This document shows positions 52,306 to 59,674 of a DNA stretch of 64,000 nucleotides, one piece after another. The notes under the pieces were generated by a model. It was not told the origin of the DNA, ran no database searches, and saw only the letters and a program-made list of their open reading frames with translations. Within the stretch, counting starts at the first letter, position 1. The number at the start of each line of letters is the position of its first letter. This DNA comes from CAXXIC01 sp049315325 (lineage in GTDB: Bacteria > Bacteroidota > Bacteroidia > Bacteroidales > UBA7332): positions 434,001 through 498,000 of the forward strand of contig JBMOKJ010000002.1 in the NCBI GenBank assembly GCA_049315325.1, read 5' to 3'. The position numbers were made by a program, and so were the translations under genes.

Positions 52306-53031
52306 TTATTCAATAGTGTACTTCACCGCCAAAGTTGGATAAACATACACACGCCCTTCAGTTTCGGGGTAGGGATAGAAATTTCTAGTAATCTCAATTT
52401 CCGATCCAATGCTGAATTTCTTCGGAACAAGGTTATACCAAATTTGCGGTTCAGTCATCAGAATGATTTTCTTGCCACCTAATTTTTCCGTTTTGTCGAA
52501 ATTCATTTTATTTTCGCTCCAAACATCGATAAAACCGCTCAAGGTTACTTTATTGTCGAGAATGTTTCCATCCCAAACTCCTGTCCATTGCACATCGTGG
52601 CTTGTTTTGGCAAAGCTGTTGTATTTGTAGGCAAGATAAGTTGTGATGTTGAATCCCTTCAATTGAAACGGGTATTCTGCACCAACTAAGTAAGCATTCT
52701 CGATGGAGTTGCCAAAGTTGTCTGGCGTTCTAAATAAACCGCCATTAAACTCAATATGTGCTTGTACTGGACACTTGCCAAGACTAAACGAGCGCGAAAT
52801 TTCAGTGTAAATTGCTCCAATATTGTTTTTCTTTTGGTTGAAATCTGCATCGATAAACATAAACCACGAACCTAGTTTGTCGAATTTCAACATTTCATAG
52901 GTTGCAGTCACGAAGTTTCTATCCTCATTTCCAGCATTCATGGTGTGACGCATATCGTAATGCAATTGGATATTTTGAGCAGATATGGTGAGGCTCGCCA
53001 TTGCGATAATGGCAATAAATAGTTGTTTCAT
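52306..53031 (-). CDS. DUF5020 (Tsx-like) outer-membrane channel candidate
   Basis: This 241-residue protein has a signal peptide (MKQLFIAIIAMASLTISA). The barrel-like sequence contains IQLHYDMRHTMN, FVTATYEMLKFDKLGSWFMFIDADF, FNGGLFRTPDNFGNSIENAYLVGAEYPF and TLAVKYTIE. It matches my recollection of DUF5020, which is related to the nucleoside-specific channel Tsx. It lies 45 nt downstream of queF, so it is probably the fourth gene of the yhhQ-queC-queF operon. This suggests a role in passing queuosine precursors or nucleosides through the outer membrane. That role is inference. Confidence 0.75.
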   Translation of the reverse strand: MKQLFIAIIAMASLTISAQNIQLHYDMRHTMNAGNEDRNFVTATYEMLKFDKLGSWFMFIDADFNQKKNNIGAIYTEISRSFSLGKCPVQAHIEFNGGLFRTPDNFGNSIENAYLVGAEYPFQLKGFNITTYLAYKYNSFAKTSHDVQWTGVWDGNILDNKVTLSGFIDVWSENKMNFDKTEKLGGKKIILMTEPQIWYNLVPKKFSIGSEIEITRNFYPYPETEGRVYVYPTLAVKYTIE

Positions 53032-53076
53032 AATTGGTTATGAATTAAAATTGTAAATGAATAAATTGTAAATAAA

Positions 53077-53529
53077 TTACCGAAGTTCTTTGTTGAGAAG
53101 TCTGTGATAAGCCATCTCTTCGAACTTGGTGTTTGGTTGTCCCCAGTTGGCAAACGGATGAATGCTGATGCCGCCTCGTGCTGTGAAAATACCTGTCACT
53201 TCGATGTACTTTGGTTGCATCAGAGCAATAAGGTCTTTCATAATCATGTTGATACAATCTTCGTGAAAACCACCGTGGTTTCGGAAACTGAACAGGTAGA
53301 TTTTGAGACTTTTGCTTTCGACCATTCGTTGTGCCGGAATGTAATCAATCAGAATAGTTGCAAAATCGGGTTGTCCAGTGATTGGGCACAAACTCGTGAA
53401 TTCGGGACATTCAAACCTTACCCAATAGTCGTTTTCGGGGTGTTTGTTATCGAATGCTTCGAGAAAGTGAGGAGCATATTCAGTTGGGTATTCGGTTTTG
53501 TTACCCAGCAGATTCAAATCGAGACTCAT
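53077..53529 (-). CDS. queF: NADPH-dependent 7-cyano-7-deazaguanine reductase
   Basis: The product has 150 residues from the ATG at 53529, and the start overlaps the queC stop by 4 nt (ATGA). It is a type I QueF that reduces preQ0 to preQ1 in the cytosol. It carries the catalytic cysteine C48 in ECPEFTSLCPITGQPDFATI, the signature ESKSLKIYLF (71-80) and NHGGFHEDCIN. It follows queC in the operon and is likely coupled to it in translation. An upstream-extended reading frame is ignored because it overlaps queC. Confidence 0.95.
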   Translation of the reverse strand: MSLDLNLLGNKTEYPTEYAPHFLEAFDNKHPENDYWVRFECPEFTSLCPITGQPDFATILIDYIPAQRMVESKSLKIYLFSFRNHGGFHEDCINMIMKDLIALMQPKYIEVTGIFTARGGISIHPFANWGQPNTKFEEMAYHRLLNKELR

Positions 53530-54203
53530 CCTTGCTTTTTGAGTAATTTGTCGCGTTTCTTCAAGTATTTTTCCAAACCTGCGTTTCGCAATAAACAAGC
53601 TGGACATTTGCTGCAACCACTTGCCATAATGCCGTTGTAACAAGTCAGTGTATTGTTTCTAATTAACTCAAAAACACCTAACTCGTCAGACAATTGCCAA
53701 ATCACCTCTTTCGATTTAAACATCAGTGGTGTGTGAATTTCAATATCGGTTTCCAACGCTAGATTAATCGTTTTCTGAGCAGACTTCACAAACTTCTCGC
53801 GACAGTCTGGATACCCACTGAAATCTGTCTGAGAAATACCTGTCACGATATGTTTTATACCGTAGTTGCGTGCAAGGATTGATGCATATGTCAATAGAAT
53901 GAGGTTACGACCCGGTACAAACGTGTTTGGTAAGGCATTTTCGGGTTTTGGCTCAACAGCTATCGATGGGTTGGTCAGCGAGTTGTCAATCGTTTTGCTT
54001 AAAATATCGATGGTGATCAACTCAAACGGAACATCTGCTATTTTTGCAATTGTTTTAGCCACTTCCACCTCGTAGTTGTGACGTTGACCGTAGTTAAATC
54101 CTACGGTTCTTACCTCTTTAAACTCTTTTTTTGCCCAAAAAAGACAAGTAGTGGAGTCTTGTCCACCAGAAAAAAGTACTAATGCAGATTCTTCGCTGTT
54201 CAT
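53526..54203 (-). CDS. queC: 7-cyano-7-deazaguanine synthase
   Basis: This 225-residue ATP-dependent enzyme converts 7-carboxy-7-deazaguanine and ammonia to preQ0. The PP-loop LFSGGQDSTTCL (10-21) binds ATP, and a C-terminal zinc site of four cysteines is C188, C197, C200 and C203 (in TCYNGIMASGCSKCPAC). The gene overlaps both neighbours by 4 nt (ATGA at both ends), a sign of translational coupling in the yhhQ-queC-queF operon. Confidence 0.96.
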   Translation of the reverse strand: MNSEESALVLFSGGQDSTTCLFWAKKEFKEVRTVGFNYGQRHNYEVEVAKTIAKIADVPFELITIDILSKTIDNSLTNPSIAVEPKPENALPNTFVPGRNLILLTYASILARNYGIKHIVTGISQTDFSGYPDCREKFVKSAQKTINLALETDIEIHTPLMFKSKEVIWQLSDELGVFELIRNNTLTCYNGIMASGCSKCPACLLRNAGLEKYLKKRDKLLKKQG

Positions 54204-54883
54204 TCTAATTGTCCGATATTTAAAGGGTTGTAGGAAATGTTCTCATCAAAAACGTCTTCGTTTTCAACTCTTTTTACCCATCTAACCACGGCATTGGTAA
54301 GTGGAAGAGCCACGATTTCGTATCCAGTTTTCATCGCAGTTTGAGTGCCAATCAATATCAGCAATTCGCTGTTTGGTAAAACTCCGAAGAAGGCAATCGT
54401 GAAAAAAACCAGTGAATCGCAACTTTCGCCAAAAAGGGTAGAAACCACTGCTCGAACCGAAAACCCTCGACCTTGTGTCATCACTTTCATCTTACTCATA
54501 ATGAAAGCATTGAGGAACGAACCACACAAAAATGCAATAAAACTTGCTGCTGCAATTCGCTGGGTATTACCCAAAATAGTTTCAAAAGCGTGTTGATTCT
54601 CGAAAAATGGTGAAGCAGGTAGTGCAATACTGATTTTGAAAACTGTTACTGCTAGAAAATTCATTGCAAATCCAATCCAAATAATCAGTCGGGCTTTGCG
54701 GTATCCCCAAACCTCAGCAATCACATCGTTTAAGATGTATGAGACTGGAAAAATAATTAACCCTGCAGTGGCAGTAATTCCAAACACGTTGATCAGCTTC
54801 GACTCAACGATGTTTGCAACAATGAGGCATACCGTAAAAAGTATGCCAGTCAACATAAAGATGACGGAGATTTTTTTGTTCAT
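54200..54883 (-). CDS. yhhQ: Queuosine precursor transporter (YhhQ/QPTR, COG1738)
   Basis: The product has 227 residues from the ATG at 54883. The in-frame TTG at 54961 would lie on the promoter and riboswitch and is rejected. It is an inner-membrane vitamin uptake protein with about six helices, and motifs NIVESKLINVFGITATAGLIIFPVSYILNDVIAEVWGYRKAR, FGESCDSLVFFTIAFFGVLP and TQTAMKTGYEIVALPLTN are diagnostic for the family. It imports preQ0 and preQ1. It is the first gene of the operon and is preceded by a preQ1-I-type riboswitch candidate. Confidence 0.94.
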   Translation of the reverse strand: MNKKISVIFMLTGILFTVCLIVANIVESKLINVFGITATAGLIIFPVSYILNDVIAEVWGYRKARLIIWIGFAMNFLAVTVFKISIALPASPFFENQHAFETILGNTQRIAAASFIAFLCGSFLNAFIMSKMKVMTQGRGFSVRAVVSTLFGESCDSLVFFTIAFFGVLPNSELLILIGTQTAMKTGYEIVALPLTNAVVRWVKRVENEDVFDENISYNPLNIGQLE

Positions 54884-54888
54884 AACTT

Positions 54889-54919
54889 CTTGTTTTTTAC
54901 GTGGTTTATCAAGTACACG
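54889..54919 (-). ncRNA. preQ1-I riboswitch candidate
   Basis: On the minus strand the order is P1 5' CGTG (54919-54916), TA, P2 5' CTTG (54913-54910), ATAAAC, P1 3' CACG (54903-54900), an A-rich linker TAAAAAA, and P2 3' CAAG (54892-54889). Both helices pair perfectly, giving the H-type pseudoknot of preQ1-I switches. The C just before CACG occupies the ligand-pairing position, and the ACAAG tail matches known members. P2 3' overlaps the AAGAAG ribosome-binding region 5 nt before the yhhQ ATG, so ligand binding would block translation. Confidence 0.8.
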
Positions 54920-54958
54920 ACAACGGTTTACGCCTAAAACATTGTTGAAATATGGGTA

Positions 54959-54966
54959 CAAAAGTA
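54959..54966 (-). promoter_or_regulatory. -7 element upstream of the yhhQ-queC-queF operon
   Basis: TACTTTTG on the minus strand, about 76 nt before the yhhQ ATG, places the start of transcription just upstream of the riboswitch. Confidence 0.5.
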
Positions 54967-55111
54967 AGAATTCTTTTTAAATAAAAGAATATTTTAACAT
55001 TTTTAGTGATATTTTTTGTGGGGAGTAATGATTCTATTTAGCCAATCTAATTGCTTAATAATAAGCAAATTTGCTTTTTGCTATAGAATTACTTGCACTG
55101 TAGTTTTGCTG

Positions 55112-57076
55112 TTAAAAAAGATTGTAGGTTGTCTTCAAAACGCGAAACTCTGTGCGGCGATTAATCTGATTTGCAATATCTTGTTGCTGTGGCGTTAGTT
55201 TCGAGATAAACTCCTCATTCAGCTCGTCTCCCTCTTTTAAGAACGGATATTGCGTCGCCAAAGCAGCATTAACCACTTTTGGTGATGATTTTCCGTAGCC
55301 TTTTGGTGTAAGTCTATCTTTCTCAATCCCATTGCTGATAAGGAAAGTAACAACAGCTGTCGCCCGATCTTCAGAGAGTTTTTTGTTGTATTCGTCACTA
55401 CCAAACATATCGGTGTGAGCACTCAATTCGATAGTGATGTGCGAATTTTCGTTCAGCAATTTTACGAGTTTGTTGAGCGATTCGGTCGATTCTGGTCGAA
55501 GAGTGGCTTTATCCACATCGAAGAAGATGTTTGAAATCTGAATCGGTTTTGCTATCGGTATCAAGTCAAAATCTGCGGTGTAGGTTTTGTCATTCTCAAT
55601 GTTTGCAATATCGATGGTTTTATAAGCATTCAGGTAACCTTTGCTCGATGCAAGAAGCTGGTATTTGTGCCCTTTTTCTACCTTCAATTTGTAGGTGCCA
55701 TCTTTCTTGGTGGTCATTTTACTGTTCACACCATAGTTGCTCACAATGTGCAATCCTGATTCGGGTAGAATCTCTTTGCCCGATTTGATTGAACCTTCGA
55801 GAAATAGCTTTAAACTAGGCAATTCGAACGAGTAGATGTGGTCGTATCCTTTTCCGTCACCCCGATTCGAGCTGAAATAGCCGTTCTCATCCAATCCTGC
55901 AAAGGTAATACCGAAGTCTTCGCTGCTTGAGTTAATCGGAGAACCCATATTTTCTACTTTCCACACGCCATCAGACGTTTCGGTGGCTCTGAAAATATCC
56001 AATCCACCCATCCCCGGCAAACCGTTTGAAGCAAAATAGAGTTCACCATTTTCGCGAACGTATGGAAACATCTCGTCGCCTGGCGTATTGATTTGTTTCC
56101 CAAGATTCTCAATGGCTGTCATTTTACCACCGCTGTAGCTCGCGCGCCAGATGTCTTTCCCTCCAAAACCGCCTTTGCGATCCGACACAAAGTAAATTTG
56201 GTCTCCTTTGGGCGACAACGCTATGTGTGCTGCTAGCTCTGACGAGTCGCGAGCAATCTTTAGCTTTTGCAGTTCGCCCCACGTTGCATCGCTACGTTTG
56301 GCTTGAAACAGATCGACTGGAGCCGATGAGTTGTTGATATTCCCTCGCGAAAGGTAGATTACGCTGCAATCGTTGTTAAACGAAACTGCACCTTCATCGC
56401 CTTCGCTATTGATTGCGCCTTCTACTGCTTTTGGGGCATCCCATTGACCCGTATTGCCTCTTTTAGCAAAGAAAATGTCGCTGTTTTTTAATCCAGTAAT
56501 ATCGCTTTTTCGTTTTCCGGTAGCTTTGTCACGATTAGATGCAAAATAGATTTGGTCGAACTCTTTACCAAAAAGCATTGGACAATAATCTGCCTGCTTC
56601 GAGTTGAGCTTCGATTCTATTTTGACATTGTATCTGTTTGGATTTTTCTTAATCGAGTCAGCAATCTGACAACCTTTTATGCCGTTGATTGCAAGCTGAT
56701 TCGCGGAATCTTTTGCCAGATAGAGTTTGTATTGTTTGATTGCCTCGGCATATCGACCTTGTGTGTGGTATAGTTGCCCCAACGAAAGTCGAAGCTGTGG
56801 ATCTTGAGATTTTAGGCGAAGTGCATTGCTGAGGTTTGTTTCGGCAGGTTTTATGCGTTGTATCTCGGCGGCACAAATCCCCATTTTAAGATAGACTTCT
56901 GCCTTCAACGACGGATTGTTGTAGGGAATAGAGAGAACACCTTTTTGATATGTGTTTAAAGCTGCATCGTAGAAGCCTGATTCGAATTGGGTATTTCCTT
57001 TCTTAATCGAGGCAGTTTTGCAACCTGATAATGCAAATAACAAAGCAAATAGCAGTAGGGTGTATTTAAAATTCAT
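55112..57076 (-). CDS. PorE-like lipoprotein (TPR, PD40, carboxypeptidase-regulatory and OmpA domains)
   Basis: This 654-residue outer-membrane-associated lipoprotein has lipobox LFALSGC (C19) and then TPRs (about 25-150: AALNTYQKGV, PQLRLSLGQLYHTQGRYAEAIKQYKLYL). A PD40/WD40-like propeller follows (about 165-410: YFASNRDKATGKRKSDI, YFVSDRKGGFGGKDIWRASY), then a carboxypeptidase-regulatory-like domain (about 430-500). It ends with an OmpA-like peptidoglycan-binding domain (about 510-654: LSAHTDMFGSDEYNKKLSEDRATAVV). This domain order is that of PorE of the type IX secretion system, so a T9SS role is likely. Confidence 0.85.
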   Translation of the reverse strand: MNFKYTLLLFALLFALSGCKTASIKKGNTQFESGFYDAALNTYQKGVLSIPYNNPSLKAEVYLKMGICAAEIQRIKPAETNLSNALRLKSQDPQLRLSLGQLYHTQGRYAEAIKQYKLYLAKDSANQLAINGIKGCQIADSIKKNPNRYNVKIESKLNSKQADYCPMLFGKEFDQIYFASNRDKATGKRKSDITGLKNSDIFFAKRGNTGQWDAPKAVEGAINSEGDEGAVSFNNDCSVIYLSRGNINNSSAPVDLFQAKRSDATWGELQKLKIARDSSELAAHIALSPKGDQIYFVSDRKGGFGGKDIWRASYSGGKMTAIENLGKQINTPGDEMFPYVRENGELYFASNGLPGMGGLDIFRATETSDGVWKVENMGSPINSSSEDFGITFAGLDENGYFSSNRGDGKGYDHIYSFELPSLKLFLEGSIKSGKEILPESGLHIVSNYGVNSKMTTKKDGTYKLKVEKGHKYQLLASSKGYLNAYKTIDIANIENDKTYTADFDLIPIAKPIQISNIFFDVDKATLRPESTESLNKLVKLLNENSHITIELSAHTDMFGSDEYNKKLSEDRATAVVTFLISNGIEKDRLTPKGYGKSSPKVVNAALATQYPFLKEGDELNEEFISKLTPQQQDIANQINRRTEFRVLKTTYNLF

Positions 57077-57377
57077 TGGTCGAATGCGTGGACTAAAGTA
57101 CAGTGAATGAAACGATGTCGTAATAGTTAGAAAAAAAGGAGATAAATAGAACGCTGATTACAGCCGATGTAGCGGATTTAAACTGATTTTAATTCAACGT
57201 AGTTGAATTGATTTACCCAAATAATCTCTATTATGTGATTCTTGCAACACAAAATCCGTTCGATTCATATCCGTGCTTATCCGCTTAAACCGGAAAATCC
57301 GCGTTCTATTTCTTAATGAATGAATATCACTAACAATAAACAGCAAATATACCTTATTTATTGCATCTGCAAATTGT
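57077..57377. other. Intergenic region containing an inverted-repeat element
   Basis: The 300-bp region before the PorE-like gene holds the repeat element at 57148-57307 and AT-rich flanks. No gene is seen. Confidence 0.5.
57148..57307. repeat. 160-bp element with inverted ends and CGGAT motifs
   Basis: The ends AGAACGC (57148-57154) and GCGTTCT (57301-57307) are perfect 7-bp inverted repeats. Both arms hold further related pieces: GATTACAGCCGATGTAGCGG on the left and, read on the minus strand, CGGATTTTCCGGTTTAAGCGG on the right. It looks like a non-autonomous, MITE-like or large-hairpin intergenic repeat. Confidence 0.6.
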
Positions 57378-57938
57378 TTACTCCTCCGAATCGTATGAAT
57401 TTTCAGACGATTGTTCGTTTTGTATCTCGAGCAATCCTTCGGGAATATCCATCAAAATAGTTTTGTCTACATCGTCGATTTCGCACACATATTCGTCGCT
57501 TGCAGGAATAAAAAACTCCTCCTTTTTGCGTTTAACCACAAATAGTACATTCATCGTTGAGTTTTCAATCTCTTTGATTACGCCAATTTCGCCACTGTTT
57601 TTGTCGATAATCGTGTACCCAATAAAGTAGTCGCTGGCTGTGATTGGCTCTTCGTCAGCAGGAATCAAATTCTTTGGAAAAAATATCTCTTTTTTGATGA
57701 ATTGCTTCGCTTGATCTTCGGAAGTGATGTTGCGTAGTTTGACTAATGCACCGTTTTCGGAGCGAAAGCGGTATTCATCGATGAAAAATGGAACGAAAAT
57801 ACCATCCATCTCGCATACAAAATAGGGTGAATCGGCTCGTTCAAACACATCGTCGGTGAACGTAAAAGAGAGTTCTCCGTTAATTCCGTGAGGTTTGTTG
57901 AATTGACCGATTGAAATCAGCTCATCGCGTTTTATCAT
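57378..57938 (-). CDS. rimM: 16S rRNA processing protein RimM
   Basis: This 186-residue ribosome maturation factor binds ribosomal protein S19 and aids 30S head assembly. The N-terminal RimM domain starts ISIGQFNKPHGINGELSF (11-28), and ALVKLRNITSEDQAKQFIKKEIF is a further match. The C-terminal PRC-barrel has YFIGYTIIDKNSGEIGVIKEIE and later FIPASDEYVCEIDDVDKTILMDIPEGLLE. The acidic tail is typical. A TACTTTTG element lies just upstream. Confidence 0.94.
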   Translation of the reverse strand: MIKRDELISIGQFNKPHGINGELSFTFTDDVFERADSPYFVCEMDGIFVPFFIDEYRFRSENGALVKLRNITSEDQAKQFIKKEIFFPKNLIPADEEPITASDYFIGYTIIDKNSGEIGVIKEIENSTMNVLFVVKRKKEEFFIPASDEYVCEIDDVDKTILMDIPEGLLEIQNEQSSENSYDSEE

Positions 57939-57956
57939 CTTATATCAAATTTTTTG

Positions 57957-57991
57957 CAAAAGTACGCTCTTTTTTTGAAATGTCATTCCAA
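57957..57991 (-). promoter_or_regulatory. Promoter of rimM
   Basis: TACTTTTG (57964-57957) on the minus strand with a TTG about 24 nt upstream (57991-57989), about 19 nt before the ATG. The spacing is longer than usual. Confidence 0.45.
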
Positions 57992-58135
57992 TTGTGTTAA
58001 TTTGTTGTTTATCTTACTATTAAATAGGTTTAAAAAAATCGTTACACGAAAATTGAAATAATTTTATTCTTTTTGCAACCAAACTCAACCGTTATTGCGT
58101 CTAACAGACAAATAACCAATTAAACCCCTTTAATT

Positions 58136-58750
58136 ATGAAAAAGTTAGTTTTAGTTTTAATGATGGCATTGGCATTAGTCAGTGCGAATGCGACGAAAGC
58201 GACAGTGAAAGTGGTGACCAAAGTTGACACCTTAACGGTTGATTCTGTAGGGCCAAATGGAGCAGAAAAAAATGATGTAGAAGAGTTTAAACAAGTGATG
58301 AAGGCTTTAGGCGAATCGGGAATAATCGATAAAGCTGGGCTAGAAAGTGGTGAGAATCACTGGGATGTTGTTGGATTTGCAGCCATTACTTCTCCTTTTA
58401 TTGCTGGTTTCTTGATTGTTTTGATTATTCTCATTTTCAATCATCGAAACAAAAAAGCAAAATACGAATTAATGGCAAAAGCCATTGAATCGGGAAAAGA
58501 GCTACCATCATCTTTCTTTGATGAGCCTAAGTCGAAAAAAGCAAATAAATCTCCGCTGCAAAGTGCATTTGCTTTAATGGGTGCAGGTTTAGGTCTATTT
58601 CTAATGTTCTGGTTTTTGAAAGGTGAGTTGACTCTCTCATTTATTGGTGCAATTCCTTTTTTGCTTGGATTAGGTAAATTTATTGCTTATCGTTTGGAAC
58701 AAAAAGAGAAAGAGCCAAAGGCTAAAGAAGATGATCAGCAAATCGGATGA
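58136..58750 (+). CDS. DUF6249 family membrane protein
   Basis: This 204-residue protein has a signal peptide (MKKLVLVLMMALALVSANA) and about three membrane segments (about 78-101, 144-161 and 165-186). It resembles DUF6249, a Bacteroidetes family of unknown function. The first third is soluble and periplasmic. Its last 20 nt overlap the sigma-factor gene, so the three genes 58136-59598 form a tight operon. It could sense an envelope state for the sigma/DUF5056 module. This is inference. Confidence 0.75.
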   Translation: MKKLVLVLMMALALVSANATKATVKVVTKVDTLTVDSVGPNGAEKNDVEEFKQVMKALGESGIIDKAGLESGENHWDVVGFAAITSPFIAGFLIVLIILIFNHRNKKAKYELMAKAIESGKELPSSFFDEPKSKKANKSPLQSAFALMGAGLGLFLMFWFLKGELTLSFIGAIPFLLGLGKFIAYRLEQKEKEPKAKEDDQQIG

Positions 58751-59285
58751 TATATTGTTGGTTTCGCAAATGGTCTTGTTTGGTAGCCACAAGGCTTTCG
58801 AACAGCTGGTGCAGAAATATCAAAGTCCCATACGTAGGTTTTTCCTTAATCTGACTTTCGGTAACGATGCCCTGAGCGACGACTTAGCACAAGAGACCTT
58901 CATCAAAGTCTATATGAATTTACAATCCTTCAAAGGAACAGCTGGGTTTTCAACCTGGCTGTTCAGGGTTGCATACAATGTATATTATGACTATATTCGC
59001 AGCAGTAAATCAAATCGAGAAGCTGGTTACGAGGAGATCGGAATGCACTTGGAAAGTGAGCGCCCAAACAGCGATTGCAAAATCGATGTGTACGAATCGA
59101 TGAAGGTGTTGAAACCCGAGGAACGAACGGCGATCATGCTCTTTTACATGGAAGATCATCCGGTAGAGAAAATTTCGAAGATAATGGATTGCCCTACAGG
59201 AACAGTAAAATCGCACTTATCGAGAGGAAGAGAAAAATTAGCAGAATACTTTAAAAATACAGGATATGAGCACAATTTCGGATAA
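58731..59285 (+). CDS. ECF-type RNA polymerase sigma factor
   Basis: The product has 184 residues from the ATG at 58731. An in-frame TTG at 58683 would extend it by 16 residues deep into the DUF6249 gene. Sigma region 2 (about 20-90) has DDLAQETFIKVYMNLQSFKG and region 4 (about 125-170) has ISKIMDCPTGTVKSHLSRGREKL, a helix-turn-helix. No region 3 is present, as usual for ECF sigma factors. It overlaps both neighbours by 20 nt. The following gene is likely its regulator. Confidence 0.93.
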   Translation: MISKSDDILLVSQMVLFGSHKAFEQLVQKYQSPIRRFFLNLTFGNDALSDDLAQETFIKVYMNLQSFKGTAGFSTWLFRVAYNVYYDYIRSSKSNREAGYEEIGMHLESERPNSDCKIDVYESMKVLKPEERTAIMLFYMEDHPVEKISKIMDCPTGTVKSHLSRGREKLAEYFKNTGYEHNFG

Positions 59286-59598
59286 AGAGATCAAGCATTT
59301 CTTTGAAGCGGCTAAACAGCCAGTTGCCGATAATGGATTTTCGAAACGGGTTATGAAACAGATCCCTAAGAAAAGCCGTGATTTGAAGCCATTTATCGTT
59401 TGGGGATTCGGTGTTGCTGGATTTATAATTGCGCTTTTTTCAGGAGCTTTGCTTAAACTAATTGGCTCCATCGCAATTTTTGGACGTGAACTTTCTCATG
59501 CCAAATTACCAGAGCTATCACCAAGTGCAGTCTATCTGTTTGTTTTGATTTCAATGATAGGCTTTACGGTCAATTTTTTCAAGAAGAGCTGGTCTTAA
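59266..59598 (+). CDS. DUF5056 family membrane protein, possible anti-sigma factor
   Basis: This 110-residue protein has a soluble N-terminus (about 1-40, IKHFFEAAKQPVADNGFSKRVMKQIP) and two membrane segments (about 42-68 and 87-105). The N-terminal part resembles DUF5056. It overlaps the sigma gene by 20 nt. Anti-sigma factors of ECF sigma factors often follow them and have one cytosolic domain plus membrane helices, so this is a good candidate. No direct motif for zinc-type anti-sigma (HxxxCxxC) is present. Confidence 0.75.
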   Translation: MSTISDKEIKHFFEAAKQPVADNGFSKRVMKQIPKKSRDLKPFIVWGFGVAGFIIALFSGALLKLIGSIAIFGRELSHAKLPELSPSAVYLFVLISMIGFTVNFFKKSWS

Positions 59599-59618
59599 CT
59601 AAGATTAGGCACAATTAT

Positions 59619-59645
59619 AGACCCTTGGCTATGGCTGAGGGTTCT
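59619..59645 (+). terminator. Weak terminator after the DUF5056 gene
   Basis: ACCCT and AGGGT form a short stem around TTGGCTATGGCTG with a few T's behind. It is 20 nt or more after the stop. The stem is short, so confidence is low. Confidence 0.35.
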
Positions 59646-59674
59646 TTGTTTCGATTAACAAAATACTTCAAACC

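Noticed and set aside
54884..54961. Extended TTG start for yhhQ
   Set aside because: The extension would be encoded by the promoter and riboswitch region, while the ATG at 54883 gives the usual YhhQ N-terminus.
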